Assembly: GCA_024760905.1 (NCBI GenBank)
Contig: CM045729.1
Coordinates: 53,469,580-53,533,579, forward strand
DNA from: Plotosus lineatus
Lineage: Eukaryota > Chordata > Actinopteri > Siluriformes > Plotosidae
Direction: 5' to 3'
Length of the DNA: 64,000 bases
Position 1 is the first letter of the stretch. Each line of letters starts with the position of its first letter. Below the pieces are notes generated by a model. That model did no database searches. It saw only the letters and a program-made list of their open reading frames with translations, and was not told the DNA's origin. The position numbers were made by a program, and so were the translations under genes. Positions 42,258 through 46,390 of this stretch are shown here, one piece after another.

Positions 42258-45051
42258 AAAACATTCTTTATTAATAAATTCCATTTTCAAATAGGAAATG
42301 TGAAAAGAAATAAAATATTTTGGCAGACGCTGTTATTGGAAACCGTACACTTCCCATTGAGCCACGGAATAGTAACCGCCACACTGATTATTTTCCTATT
42401 ACCACACTCATCATATTTAATTCCTTACATAGCAGAACTGAGCCGTGTGTGTCTGGTGAACATCTTCAGTGTTTGAGAGTTGAAACTAGAAAAACCAAAT
42501 GTAGAAAGTGCTGATAAATTCTTCAGCACCACAGTGAGTCACTCATATAACTCATCACAAAAATGTTCATGAATGGTATCAGATGACCATTGATATGATG
42601 TCCAATTCATATTAGTCCCAAAGTAAACAGACTGATCGAATCAATGACCATATAAATATCATCTAGAGATTAATACTGTATAATTATATTCTGGTAAATG
42701 TGCTTTAATGATACAGCTGATAACAGATAGGAAAGTGATGGCATACTGGTTAAAGCAATGGGTTACTGATTCAAAGGTCAGTAGTTCAGTCACCACTGTT
42801 GGGCCCTTGAGCAAGGCTCTGAACCCTCAAATGCTCCATTGTATAAAAATGATAAGTTGCTCTGCATAAGAGCGTCAAAGAAATGTTGTAAATGAAAATA
42901 TCAAATAAATCTGTGTCTTTATGATCATTAAATAGTTTAATTATTAAACACAATATCCATAATGTCAAATGCAAACACATCAACCTTAAACTACATGTAC
43001 ACCGATTAATAGGCCGATTTTGTTGGTTGGCTTAAGAAAAGGTGAGACATCATTCGTCCTCAGCTGAGATCATGCACAAGTTAATCTTTTAATCTTCTGG
43101 AATTATGGTGTAATTTAGAGCAAGTCTTCATTTCATCATGAAAACACAAGTTTAAGAGATCAAACCATCAGTTCATTTTCTGTAACCGCTTAATCCTAAT
43201 TAGGGTCGCGGGGAGGCTGGCGCCCATCCCAGTCAACTCCGGGCGAGGGCAGACTACACCCTGGACAGCTCGGCTTTTGCAACCGACTCTTGTTGAAAGT
43301 CAGCAATGGATCTTTTACATGCCTCACACCATAGACAGTGAGAGACATGGCCGGCCTTTGATAACCCAGTTAGCTGCACTGGGGGGGGTGACAACCGTGT
43401 GGAGAGTGGGACTCGAATCCCCAACAGTTGGATCAGCGATCCAGCGCCCTATACCACTAGACCACCACTGCCCCGAGATCAAACCAAAGAGAATTATTTA
43501 AATCAGTGAATGTTGATTATGCCTTCTATACTCTAATCAGTAATGAAAGTTAAGTATATCACACTTAAAGAGATCCTGAATGAACTCATCAAATTATAGC
43601 AGTTCGTTTTGGACGAGTCTCTGGGTGGTCCCACTATGATAAAGACAAGACGGAATAGAGGAGTTTGTCTGATGGGTTTGTGCTGCTCGGGCTGATGATA
43701 TTTTGACCAACCTCATACAATTTCCCGTCAATGTGAGACACAGTAACACCTGTCACACTCTTATATTTATCATATTTTATTGTAAAATACATTTTAAAAT
43801 GCCTTGTATTCTGGGGACTGCTCACACTAACTTACCTACCCTGCCCTCCATGCAGTTATAATAATATGATGGCACACTGTTTTCACTTGTTCTTTAACAA
43901 AACTGCTCCAAGACCGTCCACCTCTTTGTAATGTTTACGTATGTATAGAATATCAGTAGCCAAGTTATCTACTTAACGCTGTATAATAAAATAGAAAATG
44001 CAGCGTGGGTGAATTATTAAGTTCTGGGTGAAGTATTAAGTCATACAATTAGTGCCATGACTGTCCAACTCACGATACATCAGCTGGAGCCACACAGCCA
44101 AAACAACTCCACAGACCAGGGCAAAACAGTGTGCATTTAAAGTCCTCAAACCAGGACATATAGAATGCTTAAACTGTCAGCTGGCTCAAATTAAAACATT
44201 TTTCCTCCCTTTAGACGTATCTGAACGTTAGGAAGAAAAAGGCAAGAGCTGTCAGTGAAAGTCTTATGTGGTTAAAAATAAACCACTGACACTCAGTAAG
44301 GTGTGTGGCTAAGCTATGCTATGCTAAACTAAGCTAAACTATGCTAAGCTAAGCTATGCTAAGCTAAGCTGAGATAGCCGTGTAACCGTGCTAGGACCCT
44401 TGGAGGCAGAGCTGGCTTTAGCATTGCTAATCAACCTGTAACTGGTTAAATTCCGCGTCCAGTGCCCATGGCATGTATTCAGCTGAGGAAAATTATCCAA
44501 ACCAGTACAGAACAGTCAGGTCACGTTAGCCAGTAATGTTACCCCGCCTTGCTAATAACTAAAAACTGGTAGCTGGACAGCAATCTAGTTAGCTTGTAGC
44601 CATCAAGCAAATGAACTTACCCACTTTCTCGCATGACATTACTGTCTCCACAGTCGCAGGCCCCGCCAGCCTGACTCCTAAACATGTTAAAATCATGGCC
44701 CGTGTGATCGCCATTGTTAAAGCACTCAGCACAGAGTGACATGCAGGGCGAAATGCCACAGGTCCGACAGCGATATGCTACAAAATTAGCAGTCCAGACC
44801 AAACCGCACAGGGTCGCGTTATCGTAGGAACGGACCGTTTTGCAGAACTCCTCGAAACCGTCCCCTCCAGCCAGCAGATATTTACACCAGTCCAGGGCCT
44901 CGGTGTCCGCCGCCGGTTTCTCCGGATTGAGAACATTGTCCAGCAGTTCCTGAAGTTGCCGGACCCCGGAGCTGTTGTCAGACCGATTGAGGTCTGCTTT
45001 TAAATGAGCGGCTGTAGCTTTTTTATCCCGGCGTAGCAGCAACGCCGCCAT
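230..45051 (-). CDS. ubr3: ubr3, E3 ubiquitin-protein ligase UBR3 (29 exons, 3' end beyond window)
   Basis: The gene encodes a UBR-box/RING E3 ubiquitin ligase of the N-recognin family, which transfers ubiquitin from an E2 to substrate lysines. Twenty-nine exons (listed separately) were placed by matching each translated segment to the known vertebrate UBR3 protein and by AG/GT boundaries. Every junction keeps phase, giving 4334 coding bases (about 1445 residues; human UBR3 is close to 1890). The UBR box is in exon 1 (C95, C98, C103, C107, C110, H116, H119, C132, C134). The RING is split over exons 25, 27 and 28 (C1225/C1228, C1315-G-H1317, C1323, C1349/C1352). The initiator ATG has A at -3 and G at +4. 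The N-terminus is shorter than the Ala/Gly-rich mammalian one. No frame breaks were found. The C-terminal quarter lies left of base 1. Confidence 0.96.
527..1177 (+). mobile_element. MITE with CAGGGATCCCTC ends (copy 1), split by a second MITE
   Basis: It starts CAGGGATCCCTCGCTACT after TA at 525-526 and ends near GTGAGGGATCCC at about 1176. Internal blocks (TTCAATTCATGCGGCTTCAG; TAGCATTGAATATGTATTTA) recur in the other copies in this window. It is interrupted at 861-1067 by another element. There is no coding capacity. It fills most of intron 28 (367-1632). Confidence 0.75.
861..1067. mobile_element. 207-bp mariner-type MITE nested in copy 1
   Basis: The termini are inverted (CAGGGTGAGCCAAAAAA and TTTTTTTGGGTCACCCTG) and are flanked by TA on both sides (859-860, 1068-1069). 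The sequence either side joins perfectly into the host MITE. A related end, CAGGGTGACCTAAAAAGACC, occurs at 8791. Confidence 0.8.
1633..1833 (-). CDS. ubr3: ubr3 exon 28 (end of RING)
   Basis: Encodes [20 protein letters not shown] then [14 protein letters not shown] closes the RING finger. It continues to [15 protein letters not shown]. Acceptor GGTCAG, donor GTAAGC, 201 nt. Confidence 0.95.
1834..2684. other. ubr3 intron 27
   Basis: It holds a (CA)n microsatellite at about 2589-2643 close to the exon 27 donor. I recognise nothing else in the 850 bases. Confidence 0.7.
2589..2643. repeat. (CA)n microsatellite
   Basis: About 27 CA units. In the ubr3 pre-mRNA this reads (UG)n, about 40 nt downstream of the exon 27 donor, followed by a short (CTG) run. 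Confidence 0.95.
2685..2795 (-). CDS. ubr3: ubr3 exon 27 (RING core)
   Basis: Encodes [20 protein letters not shown] and [10 protein letters not shown]. The [10 protein letters not shown] motif provides the central RING zinc ligands. Acceptor CACTAG, donor GTAAGA, 111 nt. A (GT)n tract begins about 40 nt into the downstream intron. Confidence 0.96.
3056..3499 (+). mobile_element. MITE with CAGGGATCCCT ends (copy 2, both ends present)
   Basis: A 444-bp copy with CAGGGATCCCT at the left and AGGGATCCCTG at the right, flanked by TA (3054-3055 and 3500-3501). It best defines the family: terminal inverted repeats, TA duplication, no ORF, AT-rich interior. Confidence 0.85.
3575..3823 (+). mobile_element. 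tRNA-derived SINE with LINE-like tail, 18-bp target duplication
   Basis: The head GGTGGCCTGGTGGCAGGG and a B-box-like GGGGGTTCG show a tRNA-like promoter. The tail (about 3768-3820) reads GCGGTGACCCC then GCCGAAAGGAAAAG. This tail matches the 3' end of the LINE copies at 13494 and 54849. AATAAATCCACTATTAAA occurs exactly at 3557-3574 and 3824-3841, an 18-bp target-site duplication. Confidence 0.85.
4020..4195 (+). repeat. SINE fragments
   Basis: About 4031-4085 matches the body of the SINEs (ACTCTGGGTGAGGTACACCC). About 4149-4190 is a tRNA-like head, GGATCGCTGATCCTAAGG plus GGGGGTTCGAGTCCCC. These are relics and not functional tRNA genes. Confidence 0.6.
4241..4374 (-). CDS. ubr3: ubr3 exon 26 (RING insert)
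   Basis: Encodes [20 protein letters not shown] then RYFKE, the long loop between RING ligand pairs. Acceptor GGTTTCAG comes directly after a (GT)n microsatellite. Donor GTATAC, 134 nt. Confidence 0.94.
4383..4421. repeat. (CA)n microsatellite at the exon 26 acceptor
   Basis: In the ubr3 sense direction this is (GT)n ending only about 10 nt before the exon 26 acceptor AG, in place of a pyrimidine tract. Confidence 0.95.
4422..5626. other. ubr3 intron 25 remainder
   Basis: AT-rich unique-looking intron sequence. I recognise no gene, RNA or mobile element here. Confidence 0.6.
5627..5776 (-). CDS. ubr3: ubr3 exon 25 (start of RING finger)
   Basis: Encodes [20 protein letters not shown] then [16 protein letters not shown] supplies the first zinc-ligand pair of the RING finger. 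Acceptor CTCTTAG, donor GTGAAC, 150 nt. The 9.2-kb intron 24 upstream is the largest of ubr3 here. Confidence 0.96.
5990..7538 (+). mobile_element. Tc1-like transposon, copy A
   Basis: A 1549-bp element flanked by TA (5988-5989, 7539-7540). Its ends are inverted and begin GTCCTTCTCAAAAAATTAGC. CTCAAAAAATTAGCATAT occurs at the outer end and again about 175 bp inside, an IR/DR arrangement like that of other fish Tc1 elements. It sits in ubr3 intron 24 beside (TA)n and (CA)n microsatellites. Confidence 0.92.
6317..7269 (+). pseudogene. Tc1-like transposase, copy A (broken)
   Basis: It starts [20 protein letters not shown] (HTH region). The DDE catalytic part is visible as [22 protein letters not shown] and [12 protein letters not shown]. 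Breaks are a 2-base loss after about 6385, an internal deletion junction near 6573 that shifts frame, and an extra base run near 6960. It cannot make an active transposase. Confidence 0.92.
7612..8006 (-). mobile_element. tRNA-type SINE (head type B), truncated, fused to unknown repeat
   Basis: Read on minus, 8006-7811 begins GGCGGCACGGTGGCGTAGTG, then TGGGTTCGATTCCCAGCC, followed by the TTTGCATGTTCTCCCCGTGC block typical of a widespread fish SINE. Bases 7612-7810 are a GC-rich repeat-like segment I do not recognise. Confidence 0.75.
8007..8165. repeat. compound microsatellite (CATA)n, (TA)n, (CA)n
   Basis: Runs of CATACATA with AATAAATA variants, then about 25 TA units and a short CA run. 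Confidence 0.95.
8791..9000. repeat. possible CAGGGTGACC-type MITE end and flanking AT-rich DNA
   Basis: CAGGGTGACCTAAAAAGACC follows TA at 8789-8790 and resembles the nested MITE at 861. I did not find a convincing right end. Bases 8166-8790 look like ordinary intron. Confidence 0.35.
9180..9505 (-). mobile_element. tRNA-derived SINE (head A, tail 1) with 15-bp target duplication
   Basis: On minus it begins GGCAGTGGTGGTCTAGTGGT (A box) and ends with the CTAATTAGGATTAAGCGGTT tail type. CCCCCAAAAGAAAAT is repeated at 9165-9179 and 9506-9520. The host sequence rejoins across it. Confidence 0.85.
9532..9785 (+). pseudogene. pogo/brinker-type HTH transposase fragment
   Basis: Two frames give [37 protein letters not shown] and then [35 protein letters not shown]. 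This pattern is typical of the DNA-binding region of pogo-family transposases and their domesticated relatives. A frameshift lies near 9680. A part-duplicate of the GATTATTATTACTGCA block appears at about 9868. Confidence 0.65.
10270..10515 (+). pseudogene. Tc1-like transposase C-terminal remnant
   Basis: Degenerate translation [20 protein letters not shown] and [10 protein letters not shown] resembles the end of Tc1-family transposases, after the last catalytic Glu. Stops and shifts are frequent. Attribution is tentative. Confidence 0.4.
11044..11264. repeat. two inverted dinucleotide arrays, (CA)n then (TG)n
   Basis: About 11050-11088 is CA and about 11220-11262 is TG. They are complementary over about 40 nt, separated by about 130 bp, so the transcript can fold into a hairpin. 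Confidence 0.9.
11400..11530 (+). repeat. fragment of the type-B SINE
   Basis: TCTGGGTACTCTGGTTTCCT, CCTACAGTCCAAAAGACATG matches the internal part of the copy at 40263-40623. I see nothing else in 10516-12682 apart from the (CA)/(TG) arrays. Confidence 0.6.
13470..14584. mobile_element. inner Tigger-like element with transposase HTH relics
   Basis: The right end GGAACCACTG (14584) is followed by TA. The left end is poorly preserved near 13470. Repeated blocks such as CCAGGTTACGAAA and TCTCCCAACATCCC occur. Near 14330-14400 the frame LSDIAKEYG marks the CENP-B-like HTH of a Tigger transposase. It is related to 23801-24299. Confidence 0.6.
13494..13851 (+). mobile_element. 5'-truncated LINE 3' end with 17-bp target duplication
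   Basis: Encodes the C-terminus of a fish non-LTR reverse transcriptase protein ([60 protein letters not shown], ending CCGDP stop). It has a short 3' UTR GGGAACAGCCGAAAGGAAAAG and an (AAG)n tail. ACCTTACGAAAGTCCCA is exact at 13477-13493 and 13852-13868. I read it as RTE-like, without certainty. Confidence 0.88.
14847..14964 (-). mobile_element. SINE tail fragment with 15-bp target duplication
   Basis: On minus it ends AAAGCGAAAGGAAATCT and carries the GACGTTAAAAACCTATGCC and GCGAATGATTC-type blocks of the LINE-tailed SINE. ACCAACTTGAAACAC flanks it at 14832-14846 and 14965-14979. It lies about 60 bp beyond the exon 24 donor. Confidence 0.75.
15026..15114 (-). CDS. ubr3: ubr3 exon 24
   Basis: Encodes [20 protein letters not shown] and SFMETAMDV, a basic, probably helical stretch just before the RING region. 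Acceptor TCTCAG, donor GTAAGC, 89 nt. A 33-bp direct repeat brackets this exon (14981-15013 and 15375-15407). Confidence 0.95.
15115..16646. other. ubr3 intron 23
   Basis: It contains the right half of a 33-bp direct repeat (15375-15407) and a (TA)n array at about 16499-16540 followed by T and C runs. I see nothing else here. Confidence 0.65.
16647..17086 (-). CDS. ubr3: ubr3 exon 23 (largest internal exon)
   Basis: Encodes [56 protein letters not shown] and PPVPPKK, ending DKEE plus a split Arg codon. Acceptor CCATCAG, donor GTGGGT, 440 nt. Confidence 0.95.
17264..17935. mobile_element. partial MITE copies (CAGGGATCCCTC family) in opposite orientations
   Basis: About 17264-17455 is a minus-orientation part (GATCCCCACGCAACC, ACGTATACGTACATG). 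About 17700-17930 is a plus-orientation part (AGCATTGAATATGTATTTATT, AAAGTGAGGGATCGC). Each lacks one end. The rest of intron 22 (17087-19236) has short CA runs and no other feature I recognise. Confidence 0.65.
19237..19443 (-). CDS. ubr3: ubr3 exon 22 (with a coding Arg-Glu repeat)
   Basis: Encodes [20 protein letters not shown] and [15 protein letters not shown], then an alternating Arg/Glu tract of about 13 residues (residues about 997-1009) written by a CT-rich microsatellite. A Thr/Ser-rich tail follows. Mammalian UBR3 lacks the Arg/Glu tract. Acceptor CTGAAG is poor; donor GTCAGC; 207 nt. Confidence 0.88.
19802..19978 (-). CDS. ubr3: ubr3 exon 21
   Basis: Encodes [20 protein letters not shown] and [15 protein letters not shown], then a diverged segment ending ELGVQ. 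Acceptor GTTCAG, donor GTGTTC. I chose this donor because phase 0 is needed for exon 22. Confidence 0.88.
20098..20239 (-). CDS. ubr3: ubr3 exon 20
   Basis: Encodes [20 protein letters not shown] and [20 protein letters not shown]. Acceptor ATGCAG, donor GTGCTC (non-optimal), 142 nt. Confidence 0.94.
20828..21292. repeat. compound (TA)n/(CA)n microsatellite, about 460 bp
   Basis: Alternating TA, CA and TG blocks with one (TCT)n interruption near 21013-21025. Six-frame Tyr-Ile and Cys-Val runs here are artefacts of the repeat. It is in ubr3 intron 19. Confidence 0.97.
21748..21844 (-). CDS. ubr3: ubr3 exon 19
   Basis: Encodes [20 protein letters not shown] and [11 protein letters not shown]. 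Acceptor TATTTAG, donor GTAAGT, 97 nt. Confidence 0.95.
22065..22108. repeat. (CA)n microsatellite
   Basis: About 22 CA units directly next to the left end of the DNA transposon remnant at 22110. Confidence 0.95.
22110..22640. mobile_element. non-autonomous DNA transposon with ATTACTGGCACCCTT ends
   Basis: The left AATTACTGGCACCCTT and the right AAGGGTGCCAATAACT are inverted. The interior (for example CCATGGGGTTGAGCTCTGTGG) is reminiscent of Tc1-type transposase remnants but has no usable frame. Confidence 0.5.
22712..23150. mobile_element. MITE related to the 540-bp element at 62727
   Basis: It shares TTTAGCCAATTGCCAAGAGC-like and GATTGGTTGCAGATGATGTG blocks and the TCTTCTCCAGCTTCTGGTAA segment with 62727-63266. 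The ends are eroded. Confidence 0.6.
23187..23612 (+). mobile_element. MITE with CAGGGATCCCT end (copy 4)
   Basis: It starts CAGGGATCCCTTGCTTCG after a (CA)n run and ends in GGAAAGTGAGCGATAAC. The interior is shared with copies 1, 2 and 6. Confidence 0.75.
23697..24642 (-). mobile_element. MITE (copy 5, minus orientation) split by a Tigger-like element
   Basis: The two halves, 23697-23800 and 24300-24642, are continuous in the family consensus. On minus the left end is TTTGCACTTCAATTCATCGG near 24620. The insertion at 23801-24299 separates them. Confidence 0.75.
23801..24299. mobile_element. 499-bp Tigger-like MITE nested in MITE copy 5
   Basis: It begins CAGTGATATCCTCAGCTTAC and ends GTGAGGTACCACTG, with TA on both sides (23799-23800, 24300-24301). 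The interior resembles 13868-14584. Confidence 0.78.
24651..24728. repeat. (TA)n/(CA)n microsatellite
   Basis: About 30 TA units, then short CA runs, abutting the solo Tc1 end at 24730. Confidence 0.95.
24730..24858 (+). mobile_element. solo Tc1 terminal fragment
   Basis: GTCCTTCTCAAAAAATTAGC through CAACTGAAATATTTCAGG, the outer part of the Tc1 terminal repeat seen in copies A and C. The rest is absent. It lies about 50 bp from the exon 18 donor. Confidence 0.85.
24907..25048 (-). CDS. ubr3: ubr3 exon 18 (preceded by a U12-type acceptor)
   Basis: Encodes [28 protein letters not shown] and [12 protein letters not shown]. The intron before it ends in AC, with the U12 branch-site motif TCCTTAAC 11-12 nt upstream. 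Donor GTGAGT, 142 nt. Confidence 0.95.
25378..26940 (-). mobile_element. Tc1-like transposon, copy C, inside the U12 intron
   Basis: The left end CAGGTCCTTCTCAAAAAATT follows TA (25376-25377). The right end is GAGAAGGACCTG. TA is found three bases further on, so the right flank has changed slightly. The length is about 1563 bp, and the direct-repeat motif is also present inside each end. Confidence 0.9.
25662..26611 (-). pseudogene. Tc1-like transposase, copy C (broken)
   Basis: The C-terminal 247 codons are open and include [31 protein letters not shown] and [12 protein letters not shown], that is the full DDE set. The N-terminal part ([20 protein letters not shown]) is in another frame because of the shared deletion near 26350 and the 2-base loss it has in common with copy A. 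Confidence 0.92.
27526..27611 (-). CDS. ubr3: ubr3 exon 17 (followed by a U12-type donor)
   Basis: Encodes [20 protein letters not shown] then THSSLLDL. Acceptor TTATTAG. There is no GT donor. The exon is followed by ATATCCTTTT, the U12 AT-AC 5' splice consensus. Joining at this point to exon 18 restores the conserved sequence LLDL-IPENPNP in phase 0. Confidence 0.94.
27716..28040 (-). mobile_element. tRNA-derived SINE (head A, tail 1)
   Basis: On minus it begins CAGTGGTGGCCGGGTGGTAA with a B-box-like GGGGGTTCAAGCCC. The tail includes CCTAATCAAGATTAAGCGGT. It is old, with many differences from the copy at 43171. Confidence 0.8.
28330..28790 (+). pseudogene. degenerate Tc1-like transposase remnant
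   Basis: The frame [20 protein letters not shown] is the second catalytic Asp region of Tc1-type transposases. A weak [12 protein letters not shown] stretch follows. Stops and shifts are frequent. It is in ubr3 intron 16. Confidence 0.65.
29143..29276 (-). CDS. ubr3: ubr3 exon 16
   Basis: Encodes [20 protein letters not shown] and [17 protein letters not shown]. Acceptor GCTAG, donor GTTGGT (weak), 134 nt. The frame joins exon 17 exactly. Confidence 0.93.
29476..29528 (-). CDS. ubr3: ubr3 exon 15
   Basis: Encodes [17 protein letters not shown] plus a split Arg codon. Acceptor CTTCCAG, donor GTGTGG, 53 nt. Confidence 0.94.
30037..30597. mobile_element. SINE within SINE, opposite orientations
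   Basis: The plus-strand head (30037-30110, GGCAGTGGTGGCCTGGAGGT) is followed by a minus-strand SINE body and tail (about 30111-30375). A plus-strand body and tail (about 30378-30597, ending in AGAAAATGAATGAATG) follows. The two bodies are complementary over about 200 bp. Intron 14 has nothing else that I recognise apart from an A run near 30762. Confidence 0.7.
31457..31585 (-). CDS. ubr3: ubr3 exon 14
   Basis: Encodes [20 protein letters not shown] and [20 protein letters not shown]. The acceptor TAG directly follows a (TG)n repeat, with no ordinary pyrimidine tract between them. Donor GTATTA, 129 nt. Confidence 0.95.
31586..31616. repeat. (CA)n abutting the exon 14 acceptor
   Basis: On the sense strand this reads (TG)n then TAG and exon 14, with an ATTAAT sequence just upstream that may hold the branch point. 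Confidence 0.95.
31871..31970. repeat. imperfect 30-bp inverted repeat
   Basis: GTTAGGTGCCTTGTTCAAGG (31871) pairs with CCTTGAGTAAAGTACCTAAC (ending 31970), and both arms continue through ACTTCAGC/GCTGAAGT. The loop is 40 nt. The rest of intron 13 holds SINE body remnants near 32110-32215. Confidence 0.7.
32620..32709 (-). CDS. ubr3: ubr3 exon 13
   Basis: Encodes [20 protein letters not shown] and [10 protein letters not shown]. Acceptor TCTCAG, donor GTAACT, 90 nt. Confidence 0.95.
32858..32923 (-). CDS. ubr3: ubr3 exon 12
   Basis: Twenty-two residues, [20 protein letters not shown] then SK. Acceptor CAATCAG is preceded on the sense strand by a (CT)n microsatellite that serves as the pyrimidine tract. 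Donor GTAACC. Confidence 0.95.
32930..32960. repeat. (GA)n microsatellite at the exon 12 acceptor
   Basis: It reads (CT)n in the ubr3 sense direction, 7-35 nt before the acceptor, so it is the polypyrimidine tract of exon 12. Confidence 0.95.
33072..33158 (-). CDS. ubr3: ubr3 exon 11
   Basis: Encodes [20 protein letters not shown] followed by FDAIGFVDE. Acceptor TTGACAG, donor GTATTT, 87 nt. Confidence 0.94.
33359..33492 (-). CDS. ubr3: ubr3 exon 10
   Basis: Encodes [20 protein letters not shown] and [20 protein letters not shown]. Acceptor TTTTCAG, donor GTAATG, 134 nt. Confidence 0.95.
34407..35755. mobile_element. Tigger-like element, 1349 bp
   Basis: CAATTAGCCCGCCTACTTAC at the left after TA, and GTAAGTAAGGGGCCGACTG at the right before TA. 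Near 34740-34810 are frame relics beginning with an ATG and a Tigger-like interior. It also contains (TG)n and (GA)n stretches (35034-35126, 35441-35459). It is in ubr3 intron 9. Confidence 0.7.
35925..36180 (+). repeat. degraded type-B SINE
   Basis: TAGTTTGATTCCTGAGC (B box), GGGTACTCCGGTTAGCCTC and a body with GTGTACCCTGCCCTCCCTCA. It separates the two Tigger-like copies. Confidence 0.6.
36224..37422. mobile_element. Tigger-like element, 1199 bp (second copy in intron 9)
   Basis: The left end AGTCAGCCCCCTACTTACAA and the right end GGTGGCCAACTG are flanked by TA. It is homologous to 34407-35755 throughout, including the GACCTCCAATC and CTTTGAATTCC blocks, in the same orientation. Confidence 0.72.
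37635..38123 (-). mobile_element. MITE with CAGGGATC ends (copy 6)
   Basis: A 489-bp copy between TA (37633-37634) and TA (38124-38125). The left end is CAGGGATCTCTCACTTTGCG and the right end is GAAGGATCCCTG. It is a complete copy in minus orientation. Confidence 0.85.
38184..38363 (-). CDS. ubr3: ubr3 exon 9
   Basis: Encodes [20 protein letters not shown] and [20 protein letters not shown], ending SFFQ plus a split Gly codon. Acceptor TTTGTAG, donor GTCAGT, 180 nt. The 4.7-kb intron 9 that follows holds two Tigger-like elements, a SINE fragment and a MITE. Confidence 0.95.
38364..39150. other. ubr3 intron 8
   Basis: AT-rich, with T runs near 38550 and a short CA run near 38880. Nothing else recognised. 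Confidence 0.65.
39151..39379 (-). CDS. ubr3: ubr3 exon 8
   Basis: Encodes [20 protein letters not shown] and continues through [20 protein letters not shown] to [10 protein letters not shown]. Acceptor ATTTTAG, donor GTAAAC, 229 nt. The frame is open throughout. Confidence 0.96.
39611..39741 (-). CDS. ubr3: ubr3 exon 7
   Basis: Encodes [20 protein letters not shown] and [18 protein letters not shown], strongly conserved in UBR3. Acceptor CTTGTAG, donor GTACAT, 131 nt. Confidence 0.95.
39836..39902 (-). CDS. ubr3: ubr3 exon 6 (basic NLS-like segment)
   Basis: Encodes [20 protein letters not shown], including a basic RKRVK cluster that resembles a nuclear-localisation signal and is conserved in vertebrate UBR3. 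Acceptor AAACAG, donor GTGAAC, 67 nt. Confidence 0.9.
40200..40240 (-). CDS. ubr3: ubr3 exon 5 (41 nt)
   Basis: A short exon encoding [13 protein letters not shown], matching the acidic linker of mammalian UBR3 in position. Acceptor TTTCAG, donor GTAAGA. It keeps frame between exons 4 and 6. It could be alternatively spliced, although skipping would shift the frame. Confidence 0.8.
40263..40623 (-). mobile_element. tRNA-type SINE, head B with tail 1, about 360 bp
   Basis: On minus it begins GCTGCATGGTGATGTAGTGG then TTAGCACGTCTGCCTCACAG and TGGGTTTGATTCCC (B box). It ends with the ATTAGGATTAAACGGTTCAG tail. This is the best preserved type-B copy here. Confidence 0.82.
40747..40902 (-). CDS. 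ubr3: ubr3 exon 4
   Basis: Encodes [20 protein letters not shown] and then a less conserved Ser/Thr/Ala/Gly-rich stretch ending HGLLG. Acceptor CAATAG, donor GTGACT (weak). Phase with exon 5 supports this donor. Confidence 0.83.
41312..41464 (-). CDS. ubr3: ubr3 exon 3
   Basis: Encodes [20 protein letters not shown] followed by [18 protein letters not shown], nearly identical to vertebrate UBR3. Acceptor TTTCCAG, donor GTAGGC, 153 nt. Confidence 0.94.
41633..41772 (-). CDS. ubr3: ubr3 exon 2
   Basis: Completes the end of the UBR box (G-F-C-R-R-H) and continues with [16 protein letters not shown]. Acceptor TTGACAG, donor GTGAGG. It is 140 nt and in phase with exons 1 and 3. Confidence 0.94.
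43171..43475 (-). mobile_element. tRNA-derived SINE (head A, tail 1)
   Basis: On minus it begins GGGGCAGTGGTGGTCTAGTG (A box), with GGGGATTCGAGTCCC (B box), and ends GGATTAAGCGGTTACAGAAA. It is near full-length. There is a short internal deletion in the body near 43271. Confidence 0.85.
44308..44372. repeat. GCTAA-type short tandem repeat
   Basis: Units AAGCT, ATGCT and AAACT alternate for about 65 bp close to exon 1. Confidence 0.85.
44621..45051 (-). CDS. ubr3: ubr3 exon 1 (start codon, UBR box)
   Basis: Residues 1-144, beginning [11 protein letters not shown]. It contains the motif [11 protein letters not shown] and the zinc-binding UBR box ([13 protein letters not shown] core), ending in codons for MRES plus GG of a split Gly codon. 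The donor is GTAAGT. This is the most CpG-rich exon in the window, as expected for a first exon. Confidence 0.96.
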
Positions 45052-45180
45052 CGTTCACTCCGAACTGTTGTCCACAATTTATTTTGGTCGTCTTGTTGCT
45101 CCGTTCACGCGTTTTCTCGCGATATCATGAAGACTGACAGTGTAGCGCTGGAGTAAATAAGAGAGAGTTGATCAGCTGGC
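45052..45180 (-). promoter_or_regulatory. ubr3: probable ubr3 5' UTR and core promoter
   Basis: The bases directly upstream of the ubr3 ATG are enriched in CpG compared with the AT-rich surroundings. They carry TCTCGCGA near 45116-45123, eight bases of the TCTCGCGAGA element found in many TATA-less vertebrate housekeeping promoters. I see no TATA box at a sensible distance. The transcription start is not determinable from the sequence. Confidence 0.4.
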
Positions 45181-45360
45181 AAGCACAGATGCTGCTTATC
45201 TGACATTGGCACACAAGTCAGATGACAACACAGAGACTACTATTTTGGGAAGAAAGTTTCGTAAGGATTTATTTTAAAAACAAAAGACGTAATAATTAAA
45301 TAATTTACAACCGCATATTGGTCAGATCATATTAACCTAAATAAATCTAACTTTCAGTTT

Positions 45361-46349
45361 CACTTTTCCACCACCGCAACTCCTTCTACTATTACCACTA
45401 CTACCCCTACCACTACTGCCACTACTACTGCTACTACTTACACCACTACCACCAGTACTCCTCCCACTACCACTACCACCACTAACTCCTCTTACTACCA
45501 CCAGTACTCCTGCCACTACTACTACCCCTACCACGAGTACTCCTCCCACTACCACTACCACCACTAACTCCTCTTACTACCACCAGTACTCCTCCCACTA
45601 CTACTACCCCTACCACCAGTACTCCTCCCACTACTACTACCACCACTACTCCTCTTACTACCACCAGTACTCCTCCCACTACTACTACCACCATTACTCC
45701 TCTTACTACCACCAGTACTCCTCCCACTACTACTACCACCACTAACTCCTCTTACTCCCACCAGTACTCCTCCCACTACTACTACCACCACTACTCCTCT
45801 TACTACCACTACTACCCCTACCACCACTGCCACTACTACTGCTACTACTTACACCACTACCACCAGTACTCCTCCCACTACTACTACCACCAGTACTCCT
45901 CCCACTACTACTACCACCATTACTCCTCTTACTACCACCAGTACTCCTCCCACTACTACTACCACCACTAACTCCTCTTACTACCACCAGTACTCCTCCC
46001 ACTACTACTACCACCATTACTCCTCTTACTCCCACTCCTACCCCTCCCCCCACTGCCACTACTACTGCTACTACTTACACCACTACCACCAGTACTCCTC
46101 CCACTACTACTACCACCAGTACTCCTCCCACTACTACTACCACCATTACTCCTCTTACTACCACCAGTACTCCTCCCACTACTACTACCCCTACCACTAC
46201 TGCCACTACTACTGCTACTACTTACACCACTACCACCAGTACTCCTCCCACTACTACTACCACCACTACTCCTCTTACTACCACTACTACCCCTACCACT
46301 ACTGCCACTACTACTGCTACTACTTACACTGCCACTACCACCAGTACTC

Positions 46350-46390
<41 letters not shown>

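Larger units (their letters stand above)
41773..44620. other. ubr3 intron 1
   Basis: It contains a poly(A) run (42213-42253), a SINE at 43171-43475 and a 5-bp-period tract of GCTAA/GCTAT units near 44308-44372. The remaining parts look unique. Confidence 0.65.

Noticed and set aside
44308..44372. Telomere-like or satellite array at GCTAA units
   Set aside because: The unit is five bases and imperfect, and does not match TTAGGG. It is a short local tandem repeat.
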